Positions 61,866-64,000 of a stretch of 64,000 nucleotides of DNA are shown in pieces (position 1 is the stretch's first letter; each line of letters opens with the position of its first letter). This DNA comes from CAYYKD01 sp964471825 (GTDB lineage: Bacteria > Spirochaetota > GWE2-31-10 > CAYYKD01). The position numbers and the translations under genes are program-made. The notes under the pieces were generated by a model. The model saw only the letters and a program-made list of their open reading frames with translations. It did not search any database and was not told where the DNA came from. Where the stretch lies: positions 1 through 64,000 of the forward strand of contig CAYYKD010000018.1 in the NCBI GenBank assembly GCA_964471825.1, read 5' to 3'.

Positions 61866-63023
61866 ATGAAACAAACTTTAATTATATTTTGTCTTGTATT
61901 ATCAATTTCATTATATGGTGCAAGTGTTAATGTTGATGAGTTGAGCATTATTGCAAATGGTGCATATAATTCGACAAGTAATAATTTTGAAATGAATACC
62001 TATATGAAGTTTATCACTTCTTTTGATGGCGGGTTTAAGTTTGCTGCTAATGTAACATTTGAAGCAAATATTAAGGAGTTAGAGAGAAATTATCTGACAA
62101 CAAATGCAACTATCTATGATAAGGTATTTCTTATCTTCAAACACGCTGAAGTTACAGCAAGAAATCTGGCAGATGAGCATCTAAATCTCTCTTTCTGGAC
62201 GGGTACACATAAATATCTAGGAGACGGCAATAGATATAGGGGGTATGTTTACTACCCTGAAACACAGAATGATGATTATATAGGTTTCTATAGATTAAGA
62301 GGAACTGGTATCTCTGCAGAGATGAAATTCTGGAAGGATCAATTTAGATCAGAGTTTCACTTCTATCAAAATACAAATTTTATTTCTGCTGAAGATAGAC
62401 TGGCATTTCACTACTTCTCATTTGATAATGAAACAGGTCTATATACAAACTTTAGTGATAAGTTTTCTGATAAGATAGTGATAAATCTTGTTCTCTTTGG
62501 AGGAATAACATTTCCTGTGAATGGAAGTGTAAGGGGTAAGGTTGGAATGTCTTTTAAGGTTGGTAATGAACACCTTGATTTCTTTGTTGCAGCAGGTATT
62601 CCAAAGCTTGATAGTGATATTGTCAGTATGTCATTTGATAGTCTCTATCTTGTCGGTGAGTTAAATTTTAGGCTGGGCTATACACAGAACACTCTGACTT
62701 TTTTAACAAGACCAATGTATTATAATGAGGCACTTTCAGGTGCAATCAATGATTTTGATATTAACTATAGAATGAGGATTGTAGTTACAGATTTCTTACT
62801 CAGAGGAGGATTTAATGTTAATTTTAAATATTCTCAACAAGATCCTCAAGATTTTTGGAAATTGATTCTTACGACATTCCTCGATATCGAGTTCTCAGGA
62901 GTTGTATACAATATAAATCTGCACTATGACTTTTCAAGGATCTATATGGCAGGTATCGTCGGAAATGATATGCTTGCACTGGAAGGACTCGGAGTTGTAC
63001 TAGGTGTATCATCAAGATTCTAG
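61866..63023 (+). CDS. Exported protein, probable outer-membrane beta-barrel
   Basis: Not recognised by name. 385 residues with a signal peptide (QTLIIFCLVLSISLYGAS), then amphipathic, aromatic-rich strands throughout (GFKFAANVTFEANI, LNLSFWTGTHKYLGDGNRYRG) ending VVLGVSSRF with a terminal Phe as in outer-membrane barrels. The size and the plug-like GDGNRYRG region recall porin-type proteins. ATG 61866 follows AAGGGGTGG; the upstream ATG at 61836 would add ten residues before the signal peptide. Single gene, possibly under an AGTTGAATAACTTT-binding regulator. Confidence 0.72.
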   Translation: MKQTLIIFCLVLSISLYGASVNVDELSIIANGAYNSTSNNFEMNTYMKFITSFDGGFKFAANVTFEANIKELERNYLTTNATIYDKVFLIFKHAEVTARNLADEHLNLSFWTGTHKYLGDGNRYRGYVYYPETQNDDYIGFYRLRGTGISAEMKFWKDQFRSEFHFYQNTNFISAEDRLAFHYFSFDNETGLYTNFSDKFSDKIVINLVLFGGITFPVNGSVRGKVGMSFKVGNEHLDFFVAAGIPKLDSDIVSMSFDSLYLVGELNFRLGYTQNTLTFLTRPMYYNEALSGAINDFDINYRMRIVVTDFLLRGGFNVNFKYSQQDPQDFWKLILTTFLDIEFSGVVYNINLHYDFSRIYMAGIVGNDMLALEGLGVVLGVSSRF

Positions 63024-63107
63024 AAGATTTTGCATAATTTATCTAATTGCTTTTTAGATTAAACATAATGCCGGTTAAGGATTCGTGACAGATGGACTCT
63101 TTAGACT

Positions 63108-64000
63108 TTATAAACTCTTTATAAACTCGACAAATTTTTGCTTCATTGTGTTTCGTGGATCATCAAGATATAATTGTGCTGACAATTTTGCTTCTTCAAA
63201 CCTCTTGAGATTTTTTAAAGCGACTACCTCAAAATGTTTATACTCACTTCTTCGTTGGTTATTAGGTGGGTTTTTACCATGTGTTGTAAGCAATTCGATC
63301 ACTCTCTGAGGATCCCTGTGTTGATAATAACCGAGTGTGTAGACTAGTGCTACATCGGTATGTTGATGTTCATTATACAGTTCAAGATAGCGGTTATATA
63401 TTTCCTGTGCCTTATCCCGATTTTTTACCTTCCATTGTATATTATAAGCCTTTATGTAGAGAGCCATAGGGTGGTCCGGGATTATTCTAAGTACGCTCTC
63501 AATTATTTTTAGCCCTCTTTCGGTCTCATTGTTACCAAACGCTTTGGTTGCTTCATCTATCATAGAGCTGCACAGGTCAACCTTGGTGTTGCCCGCTTCT
63601 TTGTAAATGGAGTGAAGTGTTTCAAACTCAGATTTTGATACAACAGACATCGTATCACGGTTAAACAGTTTAGAGTGATCCCTCTGATTACCCTGCTCTT
63701 GAAGAATGAGGCGATACCATAGAAGTTCGCTTAATTTACCATCAGGTGCTTTTGAAATATACTCCTTATAACTGTCAAACCAATAATCTTTTCTATCAAA
63801 TAACCAATTATGCCCCGAGTCTATTCCAAGCTGATGACCCCAGTTATGAAAAATTTCATGGATTATTACATTGTAACTTGCACCTACAGGCATGGTTGAA
63901 CTAGATTTCCATTCTGACGAGTGAAGAATACCTGGGATCAAAACAAGATGACGGGGACCGGCAAGATATGATGTTCCGTCAAATGCCGGATGCCACCACA
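63108..64000 (-). CDS. HExxH putative zinc metalloprotein with C-terminal TPR-like repeats (5' end outside window)
   Basis: Open from the window edge: the codons at 64000 to 63942 read WWHPAFDGTSYLAGPRHLVL and continue into the body, so the start lies outside. The metal motif is NVIIHEIFHNWGHQLG (HExxH with another His nearby), as in gluzincin-type peptidases; the third ligand is not obvious. After about residue 140 helical TPR-like units follow (NETERGLKIIESVLRIIPDH, NRDKAQEIYNRYLELYNEHQ, RFEEAKLSAQLYLDDP). No further motif identifies the substrate. It converges with the outer-membrane gene, 84 bases apart. Confidence 0.7.
   Translation of the reverse strand, partial: WWHPAFDGTSYLAGPRHLVLIPGILHSSEWKSSSTMPVGASYNVIIHEIFHNWGHQLGIDSGHNWLFDRKDYWFDSYKEYISKAPDGKLSELLWYRLILQEQGNQRDHSKLFNRDTMSVVSKSEFETLHSIYKEAGNTKVDLCSSMIDEATKAFGNNETERGLKIIESVLRIIPDHPMALYIKAYNIQWKVKNRDKAQEIYNRYLELYNEHQHTDVALVYTLGYYQHRDPQRVIELLTTHGKNPPNNQRRSEYKHFEVVALKNLKRFEEAKLSAQLYLDDPRNTMKQKFVEFIKSL

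Overview
The window is a 64 kb piece of a low-GC (by eye about 35%), gene-dense draft bacterial scaffold. Seven runs of exactly ten N (4787, 16815, 41181, 49093, 58004, 61254 and the related joins) sit inside genes, so several genes are split by assembly gaps, and at least two gap edges carry sequence that does not belong to the interrupted gene. The organism looks like a Gram-negative, anaerobic or fermentative, motile bacterium: signal-peptide beta-barrel proteins, Lgt, a methyl-accepting chemotaxis protein, folate-dependent TrmFO, pyruvate phosphate dikinase, a four-subunit 2-oxoacid:ferredoxin oxidoreductase and a 2-hydroxyacyl-CoA dehydratase-type activase. A spirochaete-like lineage fits, but nothing in the window proves it. 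I found no tRNA, rRNA, CRISPR array, transposase or phage gene.

Layout. 1-0.9 kb: 5' part of trpE (minus) behind a leader with promoter, short leader ORF, antiterminator and terminator. 1.3-7.1 kb: a giant propeller histidine kinase with receiver and GGDEF output, then an MCP. 7.4-10.3 kb: exported M16 peptidase. 10.4-16.2 kb: activase pair of the 2-hydroxyglutaryl-CoA dehydratase/benzoyl-CoA reductase family followed by a Vor/Kor-type oxidoreductase (ferredoxin, alpha, beta, gamma). 16.2-28.6 kb: TPR membrane protein, lgt, pheST, TPR protein, two exported putative barrel proteins, leuS. 28.6-36.5 kb (minus): three unknown proteins (two membrane), proA, yigZ, a shikimate kinase-chorismate synthase fusion, yqeK. 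36.8-43.9 kb: small protein plus Sua5/YciO, an ATPase-like protein, a giant glnE with GlnD-like ACT domains, rpmB, folE, an unknown helical protein. 44.4-48.7 kb: translationally coupled efp-unknown-dtd-MBL hydrolase-unknown-AcpH-like cluster. 48.6-50.5 kb (minus): trmFO and trmL. 50.5-55.7 kb: ComFB-domain protein, exported protein, gdhA, stand-alone MetH-activation-like protein, GH13-like protein with altered catalytic residue. 55.8-61.6 kb (minus): ppdK, metal ABC transporter (permease and ATPase), cobT behind a cobalamin riboswitch. 61.9-64 kb: outer-membrane-type protein and the 3' part of a HExxH protein that runs off the window.

How it fits together. Amino-acid metabolism dominates: ferredoxin-linked oxidation of 2-oxoacids, a radical dehydratase activator, glutamate dehydrogenase, a glutamine-synthetase adenylyltransferase that appears to carry its own glutamine-sensing ACT module, proline and aromatic biosynthesis. 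B12 appears three times (riboswitch, CobT, MetH-activation-like protein) and c-di-GMP twice (GGDEF output, ComFB). The most unusual items are the GlnE-ACT architecture, the AroK-AroC fusion, the trpE leader lacking Trp codons, a family of dispersed GAGGCTCTTGCAAAAAT palindromes, and the GH13 protein with Glu in place of the nucleophile Asp.
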